Below, in pieces: positions 34,632 to 43,378 of a stretch of DNA of 64,000 nucleotides. The notes beneath the pieces were generated by a model, which was given only the letters and a program-made list of their open reading frames with translations, did no database searches and was not told where the DNA came from. Position numbers and translations under genes: made by a program. This DNA comes from Actinomycetota bacterium (GTDB lineage: Bacteria > Actinomycetota > Geothermincolia > Geothermincolales > RBG-13-55-18), in NCBI GenBank assembly GCA_030019255.1, contig JASEFK010000006.1, positions 26,464 through 90,463 on the forward strand, in the 5' to 3' direction. The first letter of the stretch is position 1. Each line of letters starts with the position of its first letter.

Positions 34632-34970
34632 ATGAAAAGGAGTATGCCGGCCATTCTGGCGGCCGTCCTGCTGATCCTCGCGCTGGTTCTCGCGGGGTGC
34701 GGGGGGGAAAACAAGACCGCCGTGGATGCGGGAACGGGAGGCCCGTCCTCGGAGAATTCACCGGTGGGCCAGGCGGAATCCGCGGCCTGCGCCGCCAACC
34801 GCCGGGCCATATCCTCGGCGGCCCAACAGTACCAGGCCATGGAGGGCCGGGTTCCCACCTCCATCCAGCAGCTGGTACCAAAGTACCTGCAGAGCGTTCC
34901 CGCTTGCCCCTCCGGCGGGACCTACACCCTTTCCGGCACCCGGGTGGTGTGCTCCGTCCACGGTTCCTGA
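34632..34970 (+). CDS. Small lipoprotein with a pilin-like C-terminal segment
   Basis: From the ATG at 34632, after GGAGGTGAGC, the 112-residue protein has a lipoprotein signal: a KR pair, a hydrophobic run (ILAAVLLILALVLAGC) and lipobox LAGC. The mature part is Ser/Gly-rich, then contains ANRRAISSAAQQYQAMEG with PTSIQQLVPKYLQSVPACPSGGTY, a pattern seen at the C-terminus of type II pseudopilins and ComGC-like proteins. It may be a surface lipoprotein related to pilin subunits. Function unknown. Confidence 0.7.
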   Translation: MKRSMPAILAAVLLILALVLAGCGGENKTAVDAGTGGPSSENSPVGQAESAACAANRRAISSAAQQYQAMEGRVPTSIQQLVPKYLQSVPACPSGGTYTLSGTRVVCSVHGS

Positions 34971-35085
34971 GGGCGAGCCGGAAAAGGGCGGCCTTTCCGG
35001 ACCTCCCGCATCCTCAACCGACATGCGGGGGCGGGGCGCGGGCCTCGAGGGGCGGCGGGGTTGAAAATCCGTGCCGGGACGGCGC

Positions 35086-36285
35086 TCAACCTTCCTTGTC
35101 CTTGAGGGAACGGGCCAGCCTCCTGCCCATCTCCGCCGCCTTCTCCAGGTCCTCCCCGGTGGGAACCAGGTTGACCCGCAACGGTTCCTCCTCCACCCTG
35201 AACTTCAGACCCCGCAACCTCTCGGCGATGAGCTTGGGGGCCTCGCCGCTCCAGCCGTAGGAACCGAAGGCGGCGCCCACCTTGCCCTTGAGGTTGAGGG
35301 TGGCCAGGTGGGAGAGGAGGTACCACACCGGCTCCACGGCATCCCCGTTTATGGTGGCTGAGCCCACGGCGATACCGTCCGCCGCCTCGATGCGGTCGAT
35401 CATCAGGCCCAGCTCGGTTGCGGCCACGTCCATGACCGTGACCCTGACCCCCTCGGAGCGGGCTCCCTCGGCGATCTTCTCCGCCAGGGCGGCGGTGTTC
35501 CCGTAGGCGCTGGCATAAAATACCAACAGGCTCTTTTCTTCCCCGGGAACCGGCCGCGAGCTCCACTCCCGGTACTTCTCCATGTAGGCCCGGGGGTTGG
35601 AACGCAGCACGGGGCCGTGACTGGGGGCGATGACCCGCAGGTCAAGGTTCTCCACCTTGTCCAGGGCTTCCAGCACGTACTTCTTGAAGGGGCGGAAGAT
35701 GACCAGGTAGTAGTACTCGAAGGCGTGCGAGTAGTCGTCCACCAGGTCGTCGAAGAGACGGTCGTCGCAGTAGTGGGCTCCCAGGAAATCGCAGGTGAAC
35801 AGGATTTTCTGCTTCTCCAGGTAGGTGAACATGGTGTCCGGCCAGTGCAGGAAGGGGGCATGAATAAAGCGCATCGCCACACCCCCGCCCAGGTCCAGCG
35901 TATCACCGTCCTGGACCAGGATGGGGTCCACGTCCCGGTTGAGAATGTTCTTCACGAAGTTGCGACACTGCCGGTCGCAGACCACCCTGGCGTTGGGAGC
36001 CTCCTTCAGGAAGAGGTCCAGGGAACCGGAATGGTCGGGCTCGGTGTGGTTGATGATAACGTAGGATATGTCGCGGACGTCCACCAGGGACCTCAAGTTC
36101 TCCAGGAACTCCTCGTAGAAGGGGGCCTTCACCGTGTCCACCACGGCTAATTTCTCCCCCGCCGTCACCAAGTAGGAATTGTAAGTGGTGCCGTGGTCCG
36201 CCTTCATGATGATGTCGAAAACCCGGAGTTGCGGGTCCAGGGCTCCCACCCAGTGCACGCCCTCCGTTATCTCCACCGGTCTCAT
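35086..36285 (-). CDS. Flavodiiron protein (A-type flavoprotein, FprA-like)
   Basis: The 399-residue protein has the MBL-fold diiron domain with NHTEPDHSGSL, then a flavodoxin domain with FYASAYGNTAALAEKI that binds FMN. This layout reduces O2 to water or NO to N2O, protecting anaerobes. A rubredoxin gene lies 86 bp upstream on the same strand and supplies electrons in the usual two-gene pair. Start at 36285, near AAGGAGGTTGCC. Identification is secure; whether O2 or NO is the main substrate is not. Confidence 0.92.
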   Translation of the reverse strand: MRPVEITEGVHWVGALDPQLRVFDIIMKADHGTTYNSYLVTAGEKLAVVDTVKAPFYEEFLENLRSLVDVRDISYVIINHTEPDHSGSLDLFLKEAPNARVVCDRQCRNFVKNILNRDVDPILVQDGDTLDLGGGVAMRFIHAPFLHWPDTMFTYLEKQKILFTCDFLGAHYCDDRLFDDLVDDYSHAFEYYYLVIFRPFKKYVLEALDKVENLDLRVIAPSHGPVLRSNPRAYMEKYREWSSRPVPGEEKSLLVFYASAYGNTAALAEKIAEGARSEGVRVTVMDVAATELGLMIDRIEAADGIAVGSATINGDAVEPVWYLLSHLATLNLKGKVGAAFGSYGWSGEAPKLIAERLRGLKFRVEEEPLRVNLVPTGEDLEKAAEMGRRLARSLKDKEG

Positions 36286-36370
36286 GGCAACCTCCTTGTC
36301 ACTTCTCCCGTAAACGACAGGGCCCGACTAACGGACCCTGCACGACGGCCCGAGGAAGTCTGTCCGCAGA

Positions 36371-36529
36371 TCAGATTTTCTCGAACATGTCCTTGTCCGC
36401 TCCGCACTGGGGACAAACCCAGTCGTCCGGCAGGTCCTCGAATGGCGTTCCCGGTTCGATCCCGCCGTCGGGGTCCCCCTTCTCCGGGTCGTAAACGTAG
36501 CCGCATACCGTGCATTCGTACTTATCCAT
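36371..36529 (-). CDS. Rubredoxin
   Basis: This short gene encodes 52 residues with both rubredoxin cysteine pairs: C6/C9 in [12 protein letters not shown], and CPQCG near residues 40-43. The spacing, the aromatic residues and the length are typical. It lies upstream of the flavodiiron protein and is expected to donate electrons to it. The ATG at 36529 is preceded by GGGGGGAAGG. Confidence 0.95.
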   Translation of the reverse strand: MDKYECTVCGYVYDPEKGDPDGGIEPGTPFEDLPDDWVCPQCGADKDMFEKI

Positions 36530-36551
36530 CCCTTCCCCCCTTATGCCTCCC

Positions 36552-36568
36552 GCCCCGCAACGCGGGGC
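36552..36568 (-). promoter_or_regulatory. Hairpin in the 5' leader of the rubredoxin operon
   Basis: GCCCCGC (36552-36558) and GCGGGGC (36562-36568) form a 7-bp stem with a three-base loop. It lies just upstream of the ribosome site of the rubredoxin gene and may influence translation or mRNA stability. Confidence 0.5.
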
Positions 36569-36692
36569 TTCCTTCTCCTGCGCGGCACCCGCCGGTGGAG
36601 CATGAACCTCCCTGCGGGTGTACCTTCCCGCCCGTTTCCTGGGCTACGGGCTCGCTTCTCCCGCTGCCCGTCACGAGTTTGCAATTCCCGGC

Positions 36693-36724
36693 GGGCGGGT
36701 GCGACGAATATAATATACCCGCCC
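36693..36724. promoter_or_regulatory. Inverted repeat spanning a TATAAT element between divergent genes
   Basis: GGGCGGGT (36693-36700) and ACCCGCCC (36717-36724) flank 16 bp that include TATAAT at 36709-36714. The site lies between the rubredoxin/flavodiiron operon and the dehydratase-like gene at 36769. A repressor bound here would cover the -10 element. Confidence 0.5.
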
Positions 36725-36768
36725 TACGGACAAACTAACGGGCGAAGATCGAAACGAGGAGAGCGGAG

Positions 36769-37761
36769 ATGGCTGACCGGGACATGGCCTGGTTCTGCGC
36801 CTATACGCCGGTGGAGCTTATACGCGCGGCCGGCTTCCGTCCCGTGCGGCGCTTCGGCGATCCCCACGGGCTGGAAGCGGCGGATACCTACCTCCACCCG
36901 GCGCTGTGTCCCTACGTCCGGGCCTGCCTTGCCCAGGCCCTGGACCAGGCACCACCGCACCACGCCATGTTCGTGAACTGCTGCGACGGGATGCGTCGCC
37001 TGCATGACGCGTGGAAAGCGCTCTTCCCGGAATCTTTCGCCTTCCTCATGGACCTGCCCCGCAGGACGGACGAGAGGGGCAGGGAGGCACTGGGCCGCGA
37101 GTTTGCCCGCCTCCTCGGCGCCCTGGAGGAATTCGCGGGCCGGAGAGTGACCCCGGATGACCTCCTGCGGGCCTGCCGGGAGGAACGCGAACTCCAGCTA
37201 GCCTACCGGCGTACCGTGGAAGGGCTGTGGGGCGCCGCCCGGGTGGCGGCGGCCCAGGCCGCGCAGGAGGACCGTGCGCCGGCGGTGGAAGCGGCCGACC
37301 ATGTCTCCACGGGCGTTCCCGTTCTACTCTCCGGGAACCTCCTTAATCCACGGGGGCTCCTGAGCATCCTGGAACGGGCGGGGGCCCGGGTGGTGTGGGC
37401 GGACCTATGCAACGGTGACCGTCCCTTCACCGCCGAGGCGCCCGTGACCGGGGCGGATAGGCCACGCATCTTGAGGGAACTGGCCGCGCGTTACCTGGAG
37501 CGTCACCCATGCGCCAGGATGGCGGACGGGGAAAGGCGGTACCGGCTCCTGGTGGAAAGGGCCAGGGAATGCGGAGCCCTGGGGGTGATTTATGCTTCCC
37601 TCAAGTTCTGCGACTCCTACCTGTACGACTTCCCGCGCCTGCGGGAGAGGCTGCGGAGGGAGGAAATCCCCGTGCTCCGCCTGGAGAGCGATTACGCCGA
37701 CGGTCACGCCGGCCAGCTTCTCACCCGCGTGGAGGCCTTCCTGGAGATGATCGCCGGGTGA
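36769..37761 (+). CDS. 2-hydroxyacyl-CoA dehydratase/benzoyl-CoA reductase D-component-like protein (small subunit)
   Basis: The 330-residue protein resembles HgdB/BcrB-type proteins: WFCAYTPVELIRAAGFRPVRRFG at the start, AALCPYVRACLAQAL with cysteine, FVNCCDGMRRLHD, the middle GNLLNPRGLLSIL and a C-terminal ASLKFCDSYLYDFP. These cysteines normally hold a [4Fe-4S] cluster. Such subunits work as heterodimers; the gene at 37828 is the likely partner. Known members dehydrate 2-hydroxyacyl-CoAs or reduce aromatic CoA thioesters with an ATP-driven activator. No activator gene is nearby. Confidence 0.85.
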   Translation: MADRDMAWFCAYTPVELIRAAGFRPVRRFGDPHGLEAADTYLHPALCPYVRACLAQALDQAPPHHAMFVNCCDGMRRLHDAWKALFPESFAFLMDLPRRTDERGREALGREFARLLGALEEFAGRRVTPDDLLRACREERELQLAYRRTVEGLWGAARVAAAQAAQEDRAPAVEAADHVSTGVPVLLSGNLLNPRGLLSILERAGARVVWADLCNGDRPFTAEAPVTGADRPRILRELAARYLERHPCARMADGERRYRLLVERARECGALGVIYASLKFCDSYLYDFPRLRERLRREEIPVLRLESDYADGHAGQLLTRVEAFLEMIAG

Positions 37762-37827
37762 GGGATGACCCGGAAAAAGGCCGCAAGGGAGCGACATGAG
37801 CCATGAGCAAGGAGGCAGGTGCGTGAG

Positions 37828-39099
37828 ATGAGCGCGGAGAGGGAGAACGGGCTCCTGGAGGCGATAAAGGAGCGCTACCTGGAAAAGCTGTCCCCGGAGA
37901 TATTCCGTTCCCGGCTCTTCTGGAAGACGGTGGAGGGCCTGGCCCGCTCGCCCCTGAACCGGCCGCAGTGGAAGGCGGACCGCGTGTCCCTTTCCCATTT
38001 CATCCGCTCCACCCGGGACGCCTACCTGGGGAAAGCTCCCGTGGTGTGGTGCAACCTGCTGGTCCCCAGCGAGCTGGTCCACGGCCTGGGATGCCTGCCC
38101 TTCTATCCCGAGATGGCCGCCGCGGTGGTGGCTTCTGCCGGCCTGGCTCCCCGCTTCATCGACCGGGCCGTGGAGGAAGAGTTTTCCAGCGACGCCTGCT
38201 CCTACCACCGCTGCCTCCTGGGGTGCGCGGTGGAGGGATTTCTTCCCCGACCCGACCTGCTTCTCTCCGTCAATTACCCCTGTGACTCGGCGGTGCTTTC
38301 CTTTGCCTTCCTCTCCGAGCTCTACGGCGTCCCCCACCTGGTGGTGGACGTACCCCTTCCGGGACGCGAGGAGGATCTTCCCCTGCTGGCGGGGCAGCTC
38401 GAAGAGGCAGCCTCGGAGATGGCACGGCTTTCCGGCCGCGACCGGGAGGGGATGCTCAGGGGCCTGGCGGAGTCCATAGAACTCTCCAACCGGGCCCTCT
38501 CCTACCTCCGCCGGGTGGAGGAGATGCGCAAGCGCGACGATTGCACCCTGGACGGGAAGGACGCCATGGGCAACGTAAGCGTCCTTGCGGGCTGCATGGG
38601 GAGCGAGGCGGGGGTGGAGTTCTACCGCCTCCTGGCGGAAGAGCTGCGGGAGCGCGGCTGCCGCGGGCCGCGTTCCCTGCGCCTCATGTGGATGCACCTC
38701 AAGCCATGGTACGCACAGTCCATCTTCCAGTCCCTGGAAAGGCACGGTGCGCGCCTGGTTTGCGAGGAATACACCCACGCCACCTGGGAACCCATGGATC
38801 CCGGGGATCCCTTCGTTTCACTGGCCGCCAAGCTGGAGAGCCACTTCCTGGTGGGCCCGGCGGAGAGAAGGGCCGCCCACCTGGCCCGGCTGGCCGAGGA
38901 ATACCGCGTGGACGGGGCCATCCACTTCAACCACTGGGGATGCCGCCAGAGCTGTGGCGGCGCTCCCCTGGTGAAAAGGGCGCTCCAGGAAAAGGGCGTG
39001 CCCGTCTTGATCATCGACGGCGATTGCGTGGACCAGCGAGAGTACCAGGAGGGGCAGATATCCACCCGCCTGGAGGCCTTCCTCGAGTCCTTGAGGTAA
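37828..39099 (+). CDS. 2-hydroxyacyl-CoA dehydratase/benzoyl-CoA reductase D-component-like protein (large subunit)
   Basis: The 423-residue product shows WCNLLVPSELVHGLGCLPFYPEMAA, SSDACSYHRCLLG, NYPCDSAVLSF and, near the C-terminus, HFNHWGCRQSCGGAPLVKRAL, family signatures around the [4Fe-4S] cysteines. It follows the smaller subunit by 66 bp on the same strand. An ATG at 37828 and a GTG at 37819 are both possible; the GTG sits only four bases after GGAGG. With the upstream gene it probably forms an iron-sulfur heterodimer. Substrate unknown. Confidence 0.85.
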   Translation: MSAERENGLLEAIKERYLEKLSPEIFRSRLFWKTVEGLARSPLNRPQWKADRVSLSHFIRSTRDAYLGKAPVVWCNLLVPSELVHGLGCLPFYPEMAAAVVASAGLAPRFIDRAVEEEFSSDACSYHRCLLGCAVEGFLPRPDLLLSVNYPCDSAVLSFAFLSELYGVPHLVVDVPLPGREEDLPLLAGQLEEAASEMARLSGRDREGMLRGLAESIELSNRALSYLRRVEEMRKRDDCTLDGKDAMGNVSVLAGCMGSEAGVEFYRLLAEELRERGCRGPRSLRLMWMHLKPWYAQSIFQSLERHGARLVCEEYTHATWEPMDPGDPFVSLAAKLESHFLVGPAERRAAHLARLAEEYRVDGAIHFNHWGCRQSCGGAPLVKRALQEKGVPVLIIDGDCVDQREYQEGQISTRLEAFLESLR

Positions 39100-39208
39100 G
39101 AGTCTCGGCCGCCGGAGAGCGTTCGCCCGTGTCCCGAAGGCCGGTTACAATAACCTTGCCATTCGTTTTACTTCCGAAGGACGAAGCGATACCTGGAAGG
39201 AGGTTGGT

Positions 39209-39487
39209 ATGAGGCCCCTGGAACCGCCGGAGGAGATTAAGAGGATGGCCGAGACCGGGGAGGCGGCGGTGAAGACGGTCCCCGCCCGGGAGGTGGCCTA
39301 CCTGGTACACAAGGGACCCCACTCCGGCTTGCAGGACTCCTTCTTCAGGCTCATGCGCTGGATATCGGAGAACGGCTACGAGCTCATGGGACCGGGGGAG
39401 GCCGTCTTCCACAACGACACCATCACCGTGAGGTCGGAGGAAGAGTTGATCACCGAGCTGCGGTTCCCGGTTCGCAAGAAGGAGTGA
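39209..39487 (+). CDS. GyrI-like small-molecule-binding protein
   Basis: The 92-residue product matches the second half of a GyrI/effector-binding fold: VKTVPAREVAYLVHKGPHSGLQDSFFRLMRWISENGYELMGP, and the late ITELRFPV strand. Stand-alone versions bind small molecules or act as stress proteins. The ATG follows GGAAGGAGGTTGGT. It is convergent with nadE, 19 bp away. Confidence 0.8.
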   Translation: MRPLEPPEEIKRMAETGEAAVKTVPAREVAYLVHKGPHSGLQDSFFRLMRWISENGYELMGPGEAVFHNDTITVRSEEELITELRFPVRKKE

Positions 39488-39505
39488 GTCCCTCTCCTTC
39501 CCCCT

Positions 39506-41263
39506 TTACCCAGCCGTGGTCCCCTCCCCACCCCGGGGAGGACGCTTGGATATGGGAAGGCGCCAGTCGCGCCCGAAGGCCCGGGGGGTGATCTTTATGC
39601 CCACCGGCGCCTGGCGCCGCTTGTACTCATTGGCGTCCACGCGCCGGACGACCTCGGTAACCAGCGCGCGGTTGTATCCCTTCCTCACCATCTCCTCGAT
39701 GGTGAGTCCGTTCTCGATATAATCCTCCAGGATGGGGTCGAGTGCCTCGTAAGGCGGAAGGAAATCACTATCCCTCTGATCCTCACGGAGCTCTGCGGTA
39801 GGCTCCCGTGATATCACTTCCCCGGGTATCAATTCTTTGCCCTCCCGGCGGTTGACGTGGCGGCAGAGCCGGTAGACATCTTTCTTGAGGAGGTCCTTGA
39901 TCACCGCGAAACCGCCGGCCATATCCCCGTAGAGGGTGCAGTAGCCCATGGACAGCTCGCTCTTGTTGCCGGTGGCCAGAACCAGCCATCCTCGCGCATT
40001 GGAGATGCCCATGAGAATATTGCCCCGAATGCGGGCCTGGAGGTTCTCCAGGGCCAGGGACGACCACCTCCCCTGAAAGCCGGGGGCCGCGTGGGCAAGG
40101 TAGGATTCTAGTATGTTGTCTATGGGATATTCTTCCAGGTCTATGCCCAGTGAATCCACGAGCCTTTCCACGCAGGAGCGGGAGAGGCCGGAGGTAAACC
40201 GCGAAGGCATGAAGACCCCGTGCACCCGGGACCGTCCCAGGGCCATGACCGCCAGGGCGGCCACCAGGGAGGAGTCCACCCCTCCAGACAGGCCCAGCAC
40301 CACTTCCTGGAAACCGTTCTTGCGCACGTAATCCCTCAATCCCAGGAGGAGGGCTTGCAGGACCTCCTCCTCTCCGGTAATTTCCGGGGTGTCCGTGCAA
40401 GAAAGGGAAGGGCGCTCTTCCGCCGGTGGACCGCTTCGTCCACCGATATCGAGGACCCGCGTCGTCCTGCGGAGAGCGCCCTTGCGCACGTATCGCTGGA
40501 GGGGAACGACCATCCGCCTTCCCCAGATCCCCGTCGTGTCCACGTCGACGAGTAGGAGGTGCTCCCGGAAACGGGGTGCGGCGGCCACCCTGCCCCGCTC
40601 CGGATGGACGACCATGGAACCGCCGTCGAAGACCAGTTCATCCTGGCCACCCACCGCGTTGACGTAGGCCAGCAACGCCCAGCTGTCCGATGACCGGGCT
40701 CGTAGCATACCTTCCCGCAGGAGCTGCTTACCCCTCTCGAAGGGGCTGGCGGAGAGGTTTACCACCACCTCGGCGCCCCCGTAGGCCACCTCGTTCTCCA
40801 GGGATCCGCCCGGATACCATATGTCCTCGCAGATGGTGATCCCCACCCGCACATCACCGACCCTGAGGACCAGCCCTTCCTCCCCGGGGGCGAAATAGCG
40901 CGCCTCGTCGAAAACCCCGTAATTGGGAAGGAAGTTCTTGTGGTACCAGGCCCGGATCTCTCCCTCGTGGAGCACGGCGGCGGAGTTATAGAGGTCCTCG
41001 TCGAAATGCAGGGCGCCCACCACCGCGGGAACATCCCTCACCTCTTCGGCCAGCCGCCTCACGCCCCGCATGTTCTCCTCGAGGAAGTCCCGCTTGAGGA
41101 CCAGGTCCTCGGGGGGATAGCCGCAGAGGGCCAGCTCGGGAAAGCAGACCAGGTCGGCACCCGCGCCTTCCGCCTCCCTCAAGTAATGCAAGATGATCTC
41201 CGCGTTGCCTTCCAGGTCGCCCACCGTGGCGTTCACTTGGGCCAGGGCCAGCCTGATGGTCAT
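39506..41263 (-). CDS. nadE: Glutamine-dependent NAD+ synthetase
   Basis: The 585-residue protein has an N-terminal nitrilase-type amidase domain, with the catalytic cysteine in GITICEDIWYPGG and LALCGYPPEDL upstream. The C-terminal synthetase domain has the P-loop LGLSGGVDSSLVAAL and later SNARGWLVLATGNKSELSMGYCTLYGD. It makes NAD+ from nicotinate adenine dinucleotide using glutamine, linking to the glutamine synthetase gene just upstream. The same strand and close order (195 bp) suggest shared expression. The start codon overlaps no other gene. Confidence 0.95.
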   Translation of the reverse strand: MTIRLALAQVNATVGDLEGNAEIILHYLREAEGAGADLVCFPELALCGYPPEDLVLKRDFLEENMRGVRRLAEEVRDVPAVVGALHFDEDLYNSAAVLHEGEIRAWYHKNFLPNYGVFDEARYFAPGEEGLVLRVGDVRVGITICEDIWYPGGSLENEVAYGGAEVVVNLSASPFERGKQLLREGMLRARSSDSWALLAYVNAVGGQDELVFDGGSMVVHPERGRVAAAPRFREHLLLVDVDTTGIWGRRMVVPLQRYVRKGALRRTTRVLDIGGRSGPPAEERPSLSCTDTPEITGEEEVLQALLLGLRDYVRKNGFQEVVLGLSGGVDSSLVAALAVMALGRSRVHGVFMPSRFTSGLSRSCVERLVDSLGIDLEEYPIDNILESYLAHAAPGFQGRWSSLALENLQARIRGNILMGISNARGWLVLATGNKSELSMGYCTLYGDMAGGFAVIKDLLKKDVYRLCRHVNRREGKELIPGEVISREPTAELREDQRDSDFLPPYEALDPILEDYIENGLTIEEMVRKGYNRALVTEVVRRVDANEYKRRQAPVGIKITPRAFGRDWRLPISKRPPRGGEGTTAG

Positions 41264-41457
41264 CGAACCCGCCCCTCCTCAAGGACTCCGCCAGCCGGTT
41301 CGCCGCCGGGGCGCCATGTCCAGAAAACCCATCTCCATCGGTACGCTTTCGAGATAAAGGGCAGGGACCGACCCATAACCAGCCGTCCGCTCCCACCCGC
41401 CCGAGCGGCGGAACCGGTCGGGCGCCGGCCCGGCACCAGGTCCGCCGCGTCCAAGCC

Positions 41458-42789
41458 TCAGAGCACCGGAAGGTACTGGCGCATCTCCCATTCCGTCACC
41501 TGGGCGCGGTAGCGCTCCCACTCGATCTTCTTGTTTTCGATCAGGGATTCGAAGACCGCGTCCCCCAGGGTCCGGCGCAGGAGCTCGCTCTTCTCGGCGA
41601 TCTGGATGGCCTCGTAGAGGTCCTCGGGGAGCTGGCCTATACCCAGCTCCTCCCGCTCTTCCTCGCTCATCTCGTAGACATTGCGGTCCACCATGGGGGG
41701 CAGCTCGTAATCGTTGATAATCCCCTCCAGGCCGGCGGCCAGCATGCAGGCGAAGGCCAGGTAAGGATTGCAGGCCGGGTCCGGGGAACGGAACTCGATG
41801 CGGGTGGCCTTCTCCTTGCCCGGCTTGTATTCCGGCACCCGGATGAGGTCGGAGCGGTTGCGCACCGCCCAAGTAAGGTAGACCGGCGCCTCGTACCCGG
41901 GAACCAGGCGCTTGTAGGAGTTGACCCACTGGTTGCAGACCAGGGTTATTTCCGGCGCATGCTTCAAAAGGCCGGCGATGAATTTCTTGGCCACGTCGGA
42001 CAGGTGGTGTTCGTCATGGGGGTCGAAGAAGGCGTTGCGATCCCCCTGGAAAAGGGACATGTGGGTATGCATGCCGCTTCCGTTCTCCCCGAAGAGGGGC
42101 TTGGGCATGAAGGTGGCGTACACCCCGTTGAGCAGGGCTATTTCCTTGACCACCAGGCGGAAGGTCATGGCGTTGTCGGCCATGGTCAGGGCGTCGGTGT
42201 AGCGCATGTCGATCTCGTGCTGGCTGGGCCCCACCTCGTGGTGGCTGTATTCCACGCCTATTCCCAGCTCCTCCAGGGCTATGACCGTGTCCCTCCGCAG
42301 GTCGCTGGCCACGTCCAGGGGGGTGAGGTCGAAATAGCCGCCCCGGTCCAGCACCTCCGGGGACTCCGAGGACTTGAAATAGAAATATTCCAGCTCCGGG
42401 CCCACGTAGAAGGTGTAACCCATCTCCGCCGCCCGGGCCAGGTTGCGCTTCAGGATATAACGCGGGTCGCGCTCGTAGGGTTCACCTCCCGGCTTGAGAA
42501 TATCACAGAACATGCGCCCCACGGCATTGTGCTCCCGCGGCCTCCAGGGCAGGATGGCGAAGGTGCTCGGGTCGGGCATGGCGATCATGTCGCTTTCATC
42601 GATGCGGGCGTACCCCTCGATGGACGACCCGTCGAAGCCCATCCCGTCCTCCAGGGCCTCCTCGAGCTCGCCGATGGTAATGGCGAAGCTCTTGAGGAAC
42701 CCCAGGATGTCCGTAAACCACAGGCGGATGAACCGGACGTCGTTCTCCCGCGCCATCTTGAGCACGTATTCCTTGTCCTTGGTGGTCAT
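41458..42789 (-). CDS. glnA: Glutamine synthetase type I (alpha-like)
   Basis: The 443-residue protein has the GSI signatures: MGFDGSSIEGYARIDESDM, the ATP-binding HHEVGPSQHEIDMRY, and KPLFGENGSGMHTHMSL. The C-terminal NVYEMSEEEREELGIGQLP and WEMRQYLPVL match feedback-inhibited GSI-alpha of Firmicutes rather than adenylylated GSI-beta. It assimilates ammonia with ATP. Its start has an ideal site AAAGGAGGTTGACAG. It follows amt and glnK on the same strand, forming an ammonium uptake and assimilation group; NrpR encoded at 56181 may control it, but no matching operator was found in its upstream gap. Confidence 0.96.
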   Translation of the reverse strand: MTTKDKEYVLKMARENDVRFIRLWFTDILGFLKSFAITIGELEEALEDGMGFDGSSIEGYARIDESDMIAMPDPSTFAILPWRPREHNAVGRMFCDILKPGGEPYERDPRYILKRNLARAAEMGYTFYVGPELEYFYFKSSESPEVLDRGGYFDLTPLDVASDLRRDTVIALEELGIGVEYSHHEVGPSQHEIDMRYTDALTMADNAMTFRLVVKEIALLNGVYATFMPKPLFGENGSGMHTHMSLFQGDRNAFFDPHDEHHLSDVAKKFIAGLLKHAPEITLVCNQWVNSYKRLVPGYEAPVYLTWAVRNRSDLIRVPEYKPGKEKATRIEFRSPDPACNPYLAFACMLAAGLEGIINDYELPPMVDRNVYEMSEEEREELGIGQLPEDLYEAIQIAEKSELLRRTLGDAVFESLIENKKIEWERYRAQVTEWEMRQYLPVL

Positions 42790-43034
42790 CTGTCAACCTC
42801 CTTTTTCTCCTCCTTCAGGCGTGCCTTTCCTTCCCATACCTCGTTAAGCCGCGTTTCAAAGGCGAACCATGGCGGTTCCCGTGTCGCCTCTTATCAGGCT
42901 GACCTTTATAATCCTCTCCTCCTTCCGGGATCGTCCCCTTTGCCCCGATGGGCAGGGGTCGAGAGCCGTCTCTTCCTGAACATGATTTTTGCACCTTCCT
43001 GTTTCGTCTTCTTTTCCGGAATGTTACGGCTCTG

Positions 43035-43373
43035 TTAAATGACCTGGAAGCCCGACTCGCCGGTCCGGATGCGCACCGCGTCGGCCACCTCGTAGATGAA
43101 GATCTTCCCATCCCCGATGTGCCCGGTGCGTGCGGCCCGGATCATGGCGTTCACCACCCGGGGGAGGTCCTCGTCCAGCACCACCGCCTCCAGCTTGAGC
43201 TTGGGCAGGAAGTCGATCCGGTACTCCGCGCCCCTCCACACCCGGCTGATGCCTCTCTGCTTGCCGTGACCCATGACCTCGGTGATGGTCATCCCCGGGT
43301 ACCCGAGCTTCCGCAGCTCCTCCAGCACCGTTTCCAGGCGTTCGGGCCTGATGACTGCCTCGATTTTCTTCAT
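43035..43373 (-). CDS. glnK: PII signal protein GlnK
   Basis: From the ATG at 43373 the product is 112 residues with the PII fold: KKIEAVIRPERLETVLEEL, the T-loop GHGKQRGISRVWRGAEY with Tyr51 at the standard position, IDFLPKLKLE and the C-loop GDGKIFIYEVADAVRIRTGESG. It binds 2-oxoglutarate and ATP/ADP and blocks the Amt channel. An in-frame ATG at 43382 overlaps the amt stop; the ATG at 43373 is closer to the family N-terminus. The gene pair order amt-glnK is conserved across bacteria and archaea. Confidence 0.96.
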   Translation of the reverse strand: MKKIEAVIRPERLETVLEELRKLGYPGMTITEVMGHGKQRGISRVWRGAEYRIDFLPKLKLEAVVLDEDLPRVVNAMIRAARTGHIGDGKIFIYEVADAVRIRTGESGFQVI

Positions 43374-43378
43374 GTACC

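Noticed and set aside
42864-42878. GAACC-N5-GGTTC inverted repeat upstream of glnA as an NrpR site
   Set aside because: Half-sites and spacing do not match GGTA-N6-TACC or GGAA-N6-TTCC, and chance occurrence of a 5-bp inverted repeat is high.
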